Assembly: GCF_014076415.1 (NCBI RefSeq)
Contig: NZ_CP043568.1
Location: forward strand, 2,604,001-2,668,000
DNA length: 64,000 bases
Direction: 5' to 3'
DNA from: Comamonas testosteroni
Lineage (GTDB): Bacteria > Pseudomonadota > Gammaproteobacteria > Burkholderiales > Burkholderiaceae_C
The number at the start of each line of letters is the position of its first letter. Within the stretch, counting starts at the first letter, position 1. This document shows positions 9,327 through 17,527 of the stretch, piece after piece. The notes under the pieces were generated by a model. The model saw only the letters and a program-made list of their open reading frames with translations. It was not told the origin of the DNA and ran no database searches. Position numbers and translations under genes: made by a program.

Positions 9327-9350
9327 GGACTGATTAGTCCACCCGGACTA
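9327..9350. promoter_or_regulatory. palindrome plus extra half-site in the divergent promoter region
   Basis: GGACT-GATT-AGTCC forms an inverted repeat, followed four bases later by a third GGACT half-site. It sits between the divergent flavoprotein and acyl-CoA synthetase genes, 29 bases before the synthetase start. The shape resembles operators of TetR-family regulators that control fatty-acid degradation genes; the regulator is not identified. Confidence 0.45.
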
Positions 9351-9378
9351 TGTATACGCTTTTCTGATTGCCTGACTC

Positions 9379-11067
9379 ATGCCCGCTCACCACAAGTTTT
9401 GGCCCAATCGGCTGCCACATTCCATCACCGTTCCCGTGACCAGTGTCTGGGAAAACCTTGCTATCAATGCCCGGCGTTATCCGGACAAGGCCGCGCTGGT
9501 GTTTCTGGGGCGCACCACGACCTACAGGCAACTGTGCGAGGGTACGGAGCGCATGGCCGCCTATCTGCATGGCCTGGGCGTGCAGAAAGGCGACCGCGTC
9601 ATCGTGCTGATGCAAAACAGCTCGCAACTGGTACTGGCGCATTACGCCATTTTTCGAGCCAATGCGGTAGTTGTACCGGTCAACCCCATGAATACGGCGG
9701 AGGAGCTCAAGCACTACATCACGGATTCGGGCGCCAAGGTGGCCATCACCACGGCTGATCTGGCGCCGGAGCTGGCCAAGGCCAGCAATGCCTTGCCGCA
9801 GTCCGAAGCATTGCAGCACTTGCTGGTCACCCGATTCACCGACGGTTTTGATGCCGATGTGCAAGGGCCGGATGCACCGCCCGAAGCCTGGCGCAACTGG
9901 CTGCTGGGCGAGCGCGAGCCTGCCAGCCTGAACCACGGCCAGGTCCATGCCTGGACGCAGGCCCTGGCCTGTAGCGAGCTGCCGCCACCGCATACCGCGG
10001 GTCGTGACGACCTAGCCTTGCTGCCCTATACCAGCGGTACCACGGGCCAGCCCAAGGGCTGCATGCACCTGCACCGCAGCATCAACCACAACGCCGTCTC
10101 CGGTGCGCTGTGGGGCACGGGCACCAGCGAGAACGTGGTGCTCGCCGTCGTGCCCATGTTTCACATCACGGGCATGGTGTCCGTGCTGCACAGCGCCATC
10201 TACGTGGGGGCGACGCTGATCATCATGCCGCGCTGGGAGCGTGAGCTGGCCGGGCGCCTGATCTCGCACTATCAGGTCACCAGCTGGACCAATATCCCGA
10301 CCATGGTGATCGATCTGCTGGCCAGCCCCAACTTCGCGTCCTTCGATCTGTCCAGCCTCAAATACATCGGCGGCGGCGGCGCCGCCATGCCCCAGGCCGT
10401 GGCCCAGCGACTGCTGGAGCAGTACGGCCTGCGCTTTTGCGAGGGCTATGGTCTGACCGAAACCGCCGCACCTTCACACAGCAATCCGCCCGACCATCCC
10501 AAGCAGCAATGTCTGGGCATACCCTTCATGAGCACCGATGCGCGCGTGATCAGCCCCGACACGCTGGAAGAGGTCGCCCAGGGGGAGCAGGGCGAGATCG
10601 TGGTCAACGGCCCCGAGGTGTTTGAAGGCTACTGGCAACGTCCCGAGGCGACCGAGCAAAGCTTTATGGAGCTGGATGGCAAGCGCTTTTTCCGCACCGG
10701 GGACCTGGGGCGCGTGGATGAGGATGGCTACTTCTTCATCACCGACCGGCTCAAGCGCATGATCAATGCCAGCGGCTTCAAGGTATGGCCGGCCGAGGTG
10801 GAATCGCTGATGTTCCGCCATCCCGCGATTCAGGAGGCCTGCGTGATCTCCGCCAAGGATGCCTATCGCGGCGAGACCGTCAAGGCCGTGGTCGTGTTGC
10901 GTGCCGGCCATGAGACTACGACGGCAGAGCAGATCATCCAGTGGTGCCATGACAATATGGCGGTCTACAAGGCACCGCGCCTGGTGCAGTTCGTGACGGC
11001 TTTGCCCAAGAGCGGCAGCGGCAAGGTGATGTGGCGAATGCTGCAGGAGCAGGAAGCCGCAGTCTGA
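9379..11067 (+). CDS. AMP-dependent acyl-CoA synthetase (fatty-acid CoA ligase family)
   Basis: A 562-residue ANL-superfamily enzyme that should activate a carboxylic acid with ATP to an acyl-adenylate and then form the CoA thioester. The P-loop-like motif is 'LLPYTSGTTGQPKGCMH', the aromatic/Glu motif is 'GYGLTETAAPSHSNPPDHPK', and the hinge and C-terminal motifs are 'FFRTGDLGRVDEDGYFFITD' and 'RLKRMINASGFKVWPAEVES'. The catalytic Lys is in 'PKSGSGKVMW'. The overall pattern resembles medium/long-chain or aromatic acid ligases (FadD/AlkK-like); chain length is not decidable. No strong ribosome-binding site precedes the ATG. The minus-strand selC gene lies 17 bases beyond its stop. Confidence 0.9.
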   Translation: MPAHHKFWPNRLPHSITVPVTSVWENLAINARRYPDKAALVFLGRTTTYRQLCEGTERMAAYLHGLGVQKGDRVIVLMQNSSQLVLAHYAIFRANAVVVPVNPMNTAEELKHYITDSGAKVAITTADLAPELAKASNALPQSEALQHLLVTRFTDGFDADVQGPDAPPEAWRNWLLGEREPASLNHGQVHAWTQALACSELPPPHTAGRDDLALLPYTSGTTGQPKGCMHLHRSINHNAVSGALWGTGTSENVVLAVVPMFHITGMVSVLHSAIYVGATLIIMPRWERELAGRLISHYQVTSWTNIPTMVIDLLASPNFASFDLSSLKYIGGGGAAMPQAVAQRLLEQYGLRFCEGYGLTETAAPSHSNPPDHPKQQCLGIPFMSTDARVISPDTLEEVAQGEQGEIVVNGPEVFEGYWQRPEATEQSFMELDGKRFFRTGDLGRVDEDGYFFITDRLKRMINASGFKVWPAEVESLMFRHPAIQEACVISAKDAYRGETVKAVVVLRAGHETTTAEQIIQWCHDNMAVYKAPRLVQFVTALPKSGSGKVMWRMLQEQEAAV

Positions 11068-11084
11068 AGTGCAAAGAGGGGGAA

Positions 11085-11180
11085 TGGCGGAAAGCAGCTG
11101 GAGTCGAACCAACCCGGGAGCGGCTGACGCCCCCCACCGGGTTTGAAGCCCGGCCGCGCCACCGGGCACGATTGCCTTCC
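11085..11180 (-). tRNA. selC: tRNA-Sec (anticodon UCA)
   Basis: Read on the minus strand, a 96-base gene starts with GGAAGGCA and ends with TGCTTTCC-G-CCA, so the acceptor stem has 8 pairs including one G-U, and CCA is encoded. The anticodon loop holds TCA in CTTCAAA, flanked by the CCGGG/CCCGG stem. A long variable arm and the T-arm segment GGTTCGACTCC follow. An 8-bp acceptor, long extra arm and UCA anticodon are the hallmarks of selenocysteine tRNA. It is the last gene of the selA-selB-selC string and serves the in-frame UGA in fdoG. Confidence 0.97.
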
Positions 11181-11187
11181 TTGGAGT

Positions 11188-11211
11188 CAAGAGTGGCAGC
11201 TGTCACTCTTG
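11188..11211. repeat. 24-bp near-perfect palindrome immediately 5' of selC
   Basis: CAAGAGTG is followed by GCAGCTGT and then CACTCTTG. The outer 8 bp pair perfectly and the centre CAGCTG is itself palindromic, leaving one G/T mismatch. It ends 8 bases before the mature 5' end of tRNA-Sec, so it would lie in the leader of the primary transcript or overlap the start of transcription. Candidate upstream promoter elements on the minus strand are TTGGTG with TATCTT, or TACAAT further upstream. Confidence 0.5.
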
Positions 11212-11296
11212 TAGAAGATAGGACAGTGATTGTAGCCACCAATCCGGCACTTGATGACAAGCTGCACGACAATGCCTCATGTCACGGTCTACTCTG

Positions 11297-11362
11297 ATTT
11301 GATAGCTTGTAGCGTACGCTGGATAAGGAATCTGAATTGATTTCTACCTGTTTTCCTTTCAG
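11297..11362. repeat. copy of a degenerate intergenic repeat (selB-selC gap)
   Basis: The segment starts TTGATAGCTTGTAGCG and contains CTGGATAAGG and TTTCTACCTG. It aligns by eye with segments at 41628-41710 and 52622-52715, and less well with 37773-37830 and 13306-13365. It lies wholly between selB and selC. Confidence 0.5.
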
Positions 11363-11364
11363 GC

Positions 11365-13290
11365 TCAGCGTGGCGTGCTATTCCAATGCACATCAGGGCG
11401 CAGCAGATGGGCGTCGCGCACGCGGCGTGTGTAGCCGGTGCGGTCGAAGAATTCGAGAATCTGGATGGCGCGCTTGCGGCCCAGACCAGTGGCATCGCGG
11501 AATGCGCTGGCCTCCACTTCTCCCCTGGCGTGCCGGCTGGCGATGTCGGCAACCAGGGCGGCGAGTTCATCCATGCGCGCCGGTGCATAGAACAAATCCT
11601 TGACGACCTGGAACAGCTGGCCCTGGCGCGAAAGCTTTTTGAGCAGCTGGCGCACCAGTTCTTCGCCTGCGGCATGGTCGCGCGCCAGATCGCGCACCCA
11701 GGGCGGGTCATAGCGGCCTGCCGCGATGGCGGGCAGCAGTTTTTCGGCCAGCGTCTGCTCGGCACTGCTCAGTTGCACGCTGTGCTGCGGCAAATGCAGC
11801 CAGGCGCCGGTGCTGGCTAGCAGCTTGCTGCTGAGCAGGGCATCGAGCAGGCCTTGATAGAGTGCGTCGTAGCTGCCTTGCTGCAGGCCGGGCAAGGCCA
11901 TGCGCCTTAGCCGGGCCGCGTTGACGCCGGGCTCGTCGGGCGATTTTTCGTGAAAGCGCGCCAGACTGTCGATGAGCTGGTTCTGCAACTGCTGCCAGCG
12001 CTGCAGGCCCAGCACCAGGGTATCGCCGCCTGCGATGGGCAACTGGATGGTGTCGGCAAGGCTGCCCTCGGAGAAGGCATGGCCGCTCAGACGCACCAGC
12101 TGCGAACGCGCAATGCCGTGCGGAGCCTGGGCGACCAGAGCCCTGAAGTCGCTGCGGGCTATGAGCTGCTCCATGGCGTCGAGGTAGGCCATGCGTTCTG
12201 CGCTGCGGCGCTTGCGGCTCGGGGCATAGGGGTCGAGCACCATGCCGCCGGCGATGGTGCGACTGGCCTGGGCGTTGCGCAGAATCAGGCGGTCGCCGGG
12301 CAGGGCGAAGACCGGTGCATCCAGCACCAGTTGCACGCGGGCCTCGGTACCGGGCTCTATGGCGTCGTCCTGCAGCAGGGCGACATGGCCTGTGGTGCGC
12401 TTGGTGCCAAGGTGCACATGGACAGGCGTCCACTGGGCCAGCGAGGGTGCTTCGCTGAGCAGATGCAGATGAATGTCGAGGCGATCCGTGGCCTGCAGCA
12501 GGCGCGGGTCCATGATCCAGTCGCCGCGTTCGATCTCGTCCTTGCCTATGCCTGCCAGGTTCAGTGCGCAGCGCTGGCCGGCGACGCCGCTGTCGCTGCT
12601 CTGGTTCTGTGCATGAATGCTGCGCACGCGCACGGTCTGACCGCTGGCAGAGTGTGCTAGCGTATCGCCCACCCGCACCTGGCCGTTGAAGACCGTGCCT
12701 GTGACCACCGTGCCCTGTCCCGGCAGCGTGAAGACGCGGTCCACGGCGAGCCGGAACAGGCCGTCCCGGGGGCGAGCCTGCATCATCTGGGCCTGCACCT
12801 GCAGATGTTCGCGCAGGACCTTTACGCCGGCGTTGCCGGGTTCTGCAGCATTGGTCTCGAAGATGGGGCTGCCCGCCAGCGCAGTGACGCCGAGAATGGC
12901 GTTGATTTCACGGTGTACGTCGGCAATGCGCTGCGGCAGAACGCGATCGACCTTGGTCAGCGCCACGCTGCCACGCCTGACACCCAGCAGCTGCAGAATT
13001 TCCAGGTGCTCTATGGTCTGGGGCATCACGCCGTCGTCGGCAGCCACGACCAGCAGGGCGTGATCAATGCCTACGGCACCGGCGGCCATGGTGTGGACGA
13101 ATTTCTCGTGGCCCGGCACGTCGATGATGCCCAGCACATCGCCGTTGGGAAGCGGGCTGTAGGCATAGCCGAGTTCTATGGAGATGCCGCGGGCTTTCTC
13201 TTCCTTGAGGCGGTCGGTTTCCACCCCCGTGAGCGCACGCACCAGCGTGGTTTTGCCGTGGTCGATATGGCCTGCGGTTCCGATGATCAT
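11365..13290 (-). CDS. selB: selenocysteine-specific elongation factor SelB
   Basis: A 641-residue translation GTPase that delivers Sec-tRNA to the ribosome at UGA codons marked by a SECIS hairpin. The G1 motif is '[13 protein letters not shown]' (about residues 4-16), the switch region reads '[12 protein letters not shown]', G3 is 'DVPGHEKFV' and G4 is 'TKVDR'. EF-Tu-like domains II and III follow, and the C-terminal 250 or so residues form the winged-helix domain that binds SECIS RNA. Length fits the family (E. coli 614). It lies between selA, whose 3' end is 95 bases upstream, and selC on the same strand. Confidence 0.96.
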   Translation of the reverse strand: MIIGTAGHIDHGKTTLVRALTGVETDRLKEEKARGISIELGYAYSPLPNGDVLGIIDVPGHEKFVHTMAAGAVGIDHALLVVAADDGVMPQTIEHLEILQLLGVRRGSVALTKVDRVLPQRIADVHREINAILGVTALAGSPIFETNAAEPGNAGVKVLREHLQVQAQMMQARPRDGLFRLAVDRVFTLPGQGTVVTGTVFNGQVRVGDTLAHSASGQTVRVRSIHAQNQSSDSGVAGQRCALNLAGIGKDEIERGDWIMDPRLLQATDRLDIHLHLLSEAPSLAQWTPVHVHLGTKRTTGHVALLQDDAIEPGTEARVQLVLDAPVFALPGDRLILRNAQASRTIAGGMVLDPYAPSRKRRSAERMAYLDAMEQLIARSDFRALVAQAPHGIARSQLVRLSGHAFSEGSLADTIQLPIAGGDTLVLGLQRWQQLQNQLIDSLARFHEKSPDEPGVNAARLRRMALPGLQQGSYDALYQGLLDALLSSKLLASTGAWLHLPQHSVQLSSAEQTLAEKLLPAIAAGRYDPPWVRDLARDHAAGEELVRQLLKKLSRQGQLFQVVKDLFYAPARMDELAALVADIASRHARGEVEASAFRDATGLGRKRAIQILEFFDRTGYTRRVRDAHLLRPDVHWNSTPR

Positions 13291-13305
13291 GGTGTGCTTG
13301 TAGTC

Positions 13306-13365
13306 TTGATAGCTGCTGGCGCTTGTGTCTCAAGCGATGCAAGGTGTTTCTGTATAAATTCCGGG
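13306..13365. repeat. degenerate intergenic repeat copy (selA-selB gap)
   Basis: The segment begins TTGATAGCTGCTGGCGCTTG and includes a short hairpin CGCTTG-TGTCT-CAAGCG. Its left end matches the left ends of the other copies listed in this annotation; the right part is more diverged. Confidence 0.35.
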
Positions 13366-13385
13366 GGCGGGGCCATGGGGCTGGC

Positions 13386-14825
13386 TCAGGCCAGCAGCGG
13401 CAGTTGCGCGGCAAACAGTGCCTGGGCCGGGTTTTCCAGGCAGCGCAGATCCAGCCACAGCGCATCGTCATGCAGCCGCCCGATCACCGGCCGCGGCAGG
13501 CCACGAAAGCGCGCTTCGAGCCGGGTCAGCTGCCGACCCGCCTGCTTGCCGCTGGCCGGATAAATCCTGAGGCCGAAGCTGGGCAGGTTTTCCACGGGAA
13601 GGGCGCCGCTGCCGATCTGGCTGTTCATGGCAGCGGTCTCCACCACATAGTCCTGGCCCAGTGCCTGCTGCAGCAGAGGCTGCAACTGCTCGGCCTGGGT
13701 CTGCATGTCGCTGGCCTTGCGCGTGAACAGGCGCAGCGTGGTCAGCTCCTGGGCGAGCTTTTCGGGGTTCAGGTACAGGCGCAGCGTGGGCTCCAGTGCC
13801 GCCAGCGTGATCTTGCCCACGCGAAGAGCGCGCTTGAGCGGATTTTTCTTGATTCTGGCGATCAGCTCCTTGCGGCCCACGATGATTCCGGCCTGCGGAC
13901 CGCCAAGGAGCTTGTCACCGCTGAAAGTGACGATGTCGGCGCCGGACTCGACCGTCTCGCGCACCGTGACTTCATAGGGCAGGCCCCAGTCGCGCATGTC
14001 GATCAGCGTGCCGCTGCCCAGGTCGACAATCATCGGCAGATTGCTGTCGTGCGCAATGCGGGCGACATCGGCGTCGGTCACTGCCTTGGTAAAGCCGGTG
14101 ATGGCGTAGTTGCTGCAATGCACCTTCATGAGCGCGGCCGTGTTCTCGCCTATGGCCTCTGCATAGTCTTTCTCATGCGTGCGGTTGGTGGTGCCGACCT
14201 CGACGAGCCGGGCGCCGGCGCGGGTCATGACATCGGGGATGCGGAAGGCTCCGCCGATTTCCACCAGCTCGCCGCGCGAGACCACGACTTCCCGGCCCGT
14301 GGCCATGGTGGACAGCACCAGCAGTACGGCAGCAGCGTTGTTGTTGACAACGGTGGTTGCTTCGGCACCGGTCAGCTCGCAGATCAGCGACTCGACCAGG
14401 TCGTCGCGATCGCCGCGGCCGCCGTCTTCAAGGTCATATTCCAGATTGGCCGGGGCGCTCATGGCCTGCAGCACGGCATCGATCGCGGCCTGCGGCAGCA
14501 ATGCGCGGCCCAGGTTGGTGTGCAGCACCGTGCCGGTGAGATTGAAGACAGGCTGCAGGCGTGGCGCAAACCGGGCCTGAAGATGGCGCTGTGCAGCTTG
14601 CACAATGCTGCCGATGTCGGCCTGCACGCTCTGGCCGGGCTGATCGGCAAAACCCAGGAGCCGCTGGCGCAGTCCCGTCAGCACATCGCGGACTGCCTTG
14701 GTGCAGGCGTCCAGGCCGTAGGACTCGCGCAGCACCTGCATCTCGACCGCGAGCAAGACCTTGTCCACGGCGGGAAGCTGGGAGGGGTGCGAAATTTCAG
14801 GGGCGGTCGCTGCGGTATTGCTCAT
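13386..14825 (-). CDS. selA: L-seryl-tRNA(Sec) selenium transferase SelA
   Basis: A 479-residue PLP enzyme that converts Ser-tRNA(Sec) to Sec-tRNA(Sec) with selenophosphate. The PLP-lysine motif is 'VTFSGDKLLGGPQAG' with Lys305 (E. coli Lys295). Further signatures are 'NLTGTVLHTNLGRALLPQAA', 'VVNNNAAAVLLVLSTMATGR' and 'GGAFRIPDVMTRAGARLVEV'. I chose the ATG at 14825 because the family begins shortly before 'LPAVDKVL'; the frame stays open to 15119, but that part overlaps fdhE and looks like shadow translation. A terminator hairpin ends only about 24 bases before this ATG, so selA is probably transcribed by read-through or from a promoter overlapping the hairpin. Confidence 0.95.
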   Translation of the reverse strand: MSNTAATAPEISHPSQLPAVDKVLLAVEMQVLRESYGLDACTKAVRDVLTGLRQRLLGFADQPGQSVQADIGSIVQAAQRHLQARFAPRLQPVFNLTGTVLHTNLGRALLPQAAIDAVLQAMSAPANLEYDLEDGGRGDRDDLVESLICELTGAEATTVVNNNAAAVLLVLSTMATGREVVVSRGELVEIGGAFRIPDVMTRAGARLVEVGTTNRTHEKDYAEAIGENTAALMKVHCSNYAITGFTKAVTDADVARIAHDSNLPMIVDLGSGTLIDMRDWGLPYEVTVRETVESGADIVTFSGDKLLGGPQAGIIVGRKELIARIKKNPLKRALRVGKITLAALEPTLRLYLNPEKLAQELTTLRLFTRKASDMQTQAEQLQPLLQQALGQDYVVETAAMNSQIGSGALPVENLPSFGLRIYPASGKQAGRQLTRLEARFRGLPRPVIGRLHDDALWLDLRCLENPAQALFAAQLPLLA

Positions 14826-14848
14826 GGCCAAGGTGTGTCGGGTCGTCG

Positions 14849-14885
14849 AAAAAATGAAAAAGGCGGCAGGAGTTCCTGCCGCCTT
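14849..14885 (-). terminator. Rho-independent terminator (possible attenuator) between fdhE and selA
   Basis: On the minus strand, the 11-bp stem AAGGCGGCAGG / CCTGCCGCCTT with a 4-nt loop is followed by TTTCATTTTTT. It should end most fdo-fdhE transcripts just before selA. Confidence 0.8.
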
Positions 14886-14914
14886 CATTATGGTGGCGGT
14901 TGGAGCCGGCAGGT

Positions 14915-15880
14915 TTACGCCGCAGGGTCCACCAGTTCGTGGTCGGCCTCGCCTTGCTGCTCTTCGGCCACGGCCACAAACAACAGAGGATTGGCGCTGG
15001 CGCGCTGGAACTGGGTCTCGCTCATCAGCAGATCCAGCATCAGGCTGGCCAGATCGTCGACCAGGGGTTCGACCATGGGGTTTTTTTCCTGATTCACGAT
15101 CTTGCGGTAGCTGCCGCATTCGTCGCAGGTCTCGGCCAGAACTTCTTCGCCCGCACCGTCAATGCCCTGGTAGTGGATGCCCTTGGTCGATTCGCAGTGT
15201 GTGCACTTGACACGAACCATATGCCATTCGCAGGCACAGGTGCCGCAATGAGCGTAGCGGTGACCGGCCATTTTGCCGCCAATGCGGATGACGCTGGCCA
15301 CAGGCTCGCTGGCGCAGACGGGGCAGATGCTGGCGGGGTCTGTGTATGGAACGTCTCTGGGGCTGAGTTTGGACGAACGCTTGGCGAAAGCCACCTGCAA
15401 TGCTGCCATGATGAAAGGGGCCAGGCCCACATGGCGTGCGGCTACTTCTTTTTGCAGCAGCTTTTTGGCAATGTCTTCTCGGGTTTCGGGCTCGAGCGCG
15501 CGTAGTTCCTTGAGCAGGGGCTGCAGGGGCTCGGGCAGACCCTCGCTGCTTTGCAGCGTGTCGAGCATATTGTCCAGCACTGTCTGCCAGACGGGATCGA
15601 TGTTGTCCACAGCAGGCAGCAGGGGCATGGAATGCTCCTGGGCGCGTGCCATCAGGGTGGCATCGGCGAGTTCGACTTCCACGGCGCTCACGGCCTTGTG
15701 CTGTGCGTCCATGATCTGGGCCACAAACAGCAGATAGTCTGCAATGGGGTTGCCGTTGGCCAGCTGGCGCAGGCGTGCAGCGCGTTCGGCGAACAGACTG
15801 CTTACCTGGGGCAGCAAGATGCGGGGAAAGCTGGTGTGATCCAGTGCTTCGATTTCACCGGGTTGAAGAATGCGTTGCAT
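14915..15880 (-). CDS. fdhE: formate dehydrogenase accessory protein FdhE
   Basis: A 321-residue cytoplasmic rubredoxin-like protein needed for maturation or activity of respiratory formate dehydrogenases. Four CxxC-type motifs characteristic of the family are visible: 'ICPVCASEPV', 'YAHCGTCACEW', 'VKCTHCESTKG' and 'AETCDECGSYRK'. The N-terminus 'MQRILQPGEIEALDHTSFPR' fits the family, so I use the ATG at 15880; the frame could start at a TTG five codons earlier. It follows fdoI on the same strand after a large intercistronic hairpin and is followed by a terminator before selA. Confidence 0.93.
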   Translation of the reverse strand: MQRILQPGEIEALDHTSFPRILLPQVSSLFAERAARLRQLANGNPIADYLLFVAQIMDAQHKAVSAVEVELADATLMARAQEHSMPLLPAVDNIDPVWQTVLDNMLDTLQSSEGLPEPLQPLLKELRALEPETREDIAKKLLQKEVAARHVGLAPFIMAALQVAFAKRSSKLSPRDVPYTDPASICPVCASEPVASVIRIGGKMAGHRYAHCGTCACEWHMVRVKCTHCESTKGIHYQGIDGAGEEVLAETCDECGSYRKIVNQEKNPMVEPLVDDLASLMLDLLMSETQFQRASANPLLFVAVAEEQQGEADHELVDPAA

Positions 15881-15901
15881 TGACAGGGTTTCCAAATGAA
15901 T

Positions 15902-15935
15902 CAGCCGCCGAGCGCCGATAAACGCTTGGCGGCTG
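15902..15935 (-). other. strong intercistronic hairpin between fdoI and fdhE
   Basis: A 13-bp stem (CAGCCGCCGAGCG / CGCTTGGCGGCTG, one G-T pair) encloses an 8-base loop. It has only a weak T-run, so it may stabilise the 3' end of the upstream fdoGHI message or lower fdhE expression rather than terminate fully. Confidence 0.6.
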
Positions 15936-15962
15936 GGTTGTTAGGGGAGAGGACTAAAAACC

Positions 15963-16589
15963 TTAGTCGTTGTCACCCGTCATCTTGCGGTACCAGCCGC
16001 GGTGGTGTTGCTTGGCCCAGGCTCGCGTTACTGTGCCATAAAGCATGGCGCGAATGGTGCCCCGGGTCCAGATGGCGGCATACACGTGCATGATGATCAG
16101 ACCGATCATCCACACGGCAGCGATGGCGTGAACCACCGAAGCCGCTCGCACCACGTTGACCGGCAATGTCCACCAGGCGCGCCACATCAGAAAGCCGGTG
16201 ATCACGATCAGCAGCATGCCGATTACCAGGCCCCAGAACAACAGCTTCTGACCACCGTTGTATTTGCCTTGTTCGGGCATGTCGTGGTCGTCGCCATCGA
16301 TCATCTTGTTGACGTTCTTGAGCCATTCGATGTCGCGCGGCTCAACGATGTTGAGCTTGGCGAAACGGCAGGCCATGATGACGAAGAATGCGCCCATGAC
16401 AACCCCGATGTAGGGGTGCAGGATGCGCGTCCAGGGGCCGCCACCGAACAGATTGGTCAACCAGAAGAAGGCCGGGTGAAAGAACGCCAGACCGGACAGG
16501 GCCAGCAAGATGAAGCAAATGCCTACCACCCAGTGGTTGGCGCGCTCCGATGCGTTGTAGCGCACGAGGTCGCGAGGATTGCGTTTCAT
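15963..16589 (-). CDS. fdoI: formate dehydrogenase cytochrome b556 (gamma) subunit
   Basis: A 208-residue membrane cytochrome b that takes electrons from the beta subunit and passes them to the quinone pool. Four hydrophobic helices are visible: '[15 protein letters not shown]', '[16 protein letters not shown]', '[20 protein letters not shown]' and '[19 protein letters not shown]'. Haem-ligand His candidates are in '[10 protein letters not shown]', 'RILHPYIG', 'ASVVHAIAA' and 'LIIMHVYAA'. Its start overlaps the fdoH stop by 4 bases, indicating translational coupling. Confidence 0.95.
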   Translation of the reverse strand: MKRNPRDLVRYNASERANHWVVGICFILLALSGLAFFHPAFFWLTNLFGGGPWTRILHPYIGVVMGAFFVIMACRFAKLNIVEPRDIEWLKNVNKMIDGDDHDMPEQGKYNGGQKLLFWGLVIGMLLIVITGFLMWRAWWTLPVNVVRAASVVHAIAAVWMIGLIIMHVYAAIWTRGTIRAMLYGTVTRAWAKQHHRGWYRKMTGDND

Positions 16590-17515
16590 TTGCCGTTCTC
16601 CTTGTTCAGCGCTTCGGCGTCCTTGCGCTCCATTTCATCCTCAAGCTCCTTGGACACGTCGTTGGGTCCCTTGGTGATGTAGTGGAACAGGCTGCCGATT
16701 GCGGCTGCACCCAGTGCGGCCATGGCCAGAGGCTTGGCGACACCCTTCCACAGCGACACCATGGGGCTGATGGACGGATCGTCCGGCAGGCCCTTGTACA
16801 GCGAAGGTTTGTCCGCGTGATGCAGAACGTACATCACGTGCGTGCCACCCACGCCCTGCGGGTCGTAGAGGCCTGCCTTTTCGTAGCCGCGTTCCTTGAG
16901 GTCCACGACACGGCGGGATGCTTGCTCCTGCATGGCTTCCTTGGTGCCAAACTGGATAGCTCCGGTGGGGCAGGTCTTGACGCAGGCGGGCTCCTGGCCA
17001 ACAGCCACGCGATCCGAACACAAGGTGCACTTGTATGCCTTGTTGTCCTTCTTGGAGATGCGCGGAATGTTGAACGGGCAGCCCGTGACGCAGTAGCCGC
17101 AGCCCACGCACTGGTCTTGCTGGAAGTCCACGATGCCGTTGGCATATTGGACGATGGCACCGGGCGACGGGCAGGCCTTCAGGCAGCCTGGGTCTTCGCA
17201 GTGCATGCAGCCGTCCTTGCGGATCAGCCATTCCAGGTTGCCTGTGGCTTCGTTTTCGTATTCGGCAAAGCGCATCACGGTCCAAGACTCCGACGTCAGA
17301 TCCGTCGGGTTGTCGTAGACGCCTGCGGCAACCGTGCCGATTTCGTCGCGAAGGTCGTTCCACTCCATGCAGGCTGTCTGGCAAGCCTTGCAGCCAATGC
17401 ATTTGGAGACGTCGATCAGCTTGGCGACTTCACCCGCGTGCGCACCGCGTGCGCTGGGTGCGGGGGTCGTCGTGGCAGAACGGCGTTTGATATCGAGAGA
17501 CATGGTTGAGGACAT
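16586..17515 (-). CDS. fdoH: formate dehydrogenase iron-sulfur (beta) subunit
   Basis: A 309-residue electron-transfer subunit with four [4Fe-4S] sites. Ferredoxin-type Cys clusters are visible in order: '[15 protein letters not shown]' (Cys39, 42, 45, 49), '[15 protein letters not shown]', '[17 protein letters not shown]' and '[20 protein letters not shown]'. A single C-terminal membrane helix, '[20 protein letters not shown]', anchors it next to the cytochrome b subunit. Twelve bases separate it from the fdoG stop. The complex faces the periplasm, as the alpha subunit carries a Tat signal. Confidence 0.96.
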   Translation of the reverse strand: MSSTMSLDIKRRSATTTPAPSARGAHAGEVAKLIDVSKCIGCKACQTACMEWNDLRDEIGTVAAGVYDNPTDLTSESWTVMRFAEYENEATGNLEWLIRKDGCMHCEDPGCLKACPSPGAIVQYANGIVDFQQDQCVGCGYCVTGCPFNIPRISKKDNKAYKCTLCSDRVAVGQEPACVKTCPTGAIQFGTKEAMQEQASRRVVDLKERGYEKAGLYDPQGVGGTHVMYVLHHADKPSLYKGLPDDPSISPMVSLWKGVAKPLAMAALGAAAIGSLFHYITKGPNDVSKELEDEMERKDAEALNKENGK

Positions 17516-17527
17516 CAGCGTGGCTCC

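Noticed and set aside
13323..15092. 589-codon open frame on the plus strand
   Set aside because: Antisense to selA and fdhE with shadow-like composition.
14826..15119. N-terminal extension of selA
   Set aside because: It overlaps fdhE, contains the terminator region and has unconserved Arg/Gly-rich sequence.
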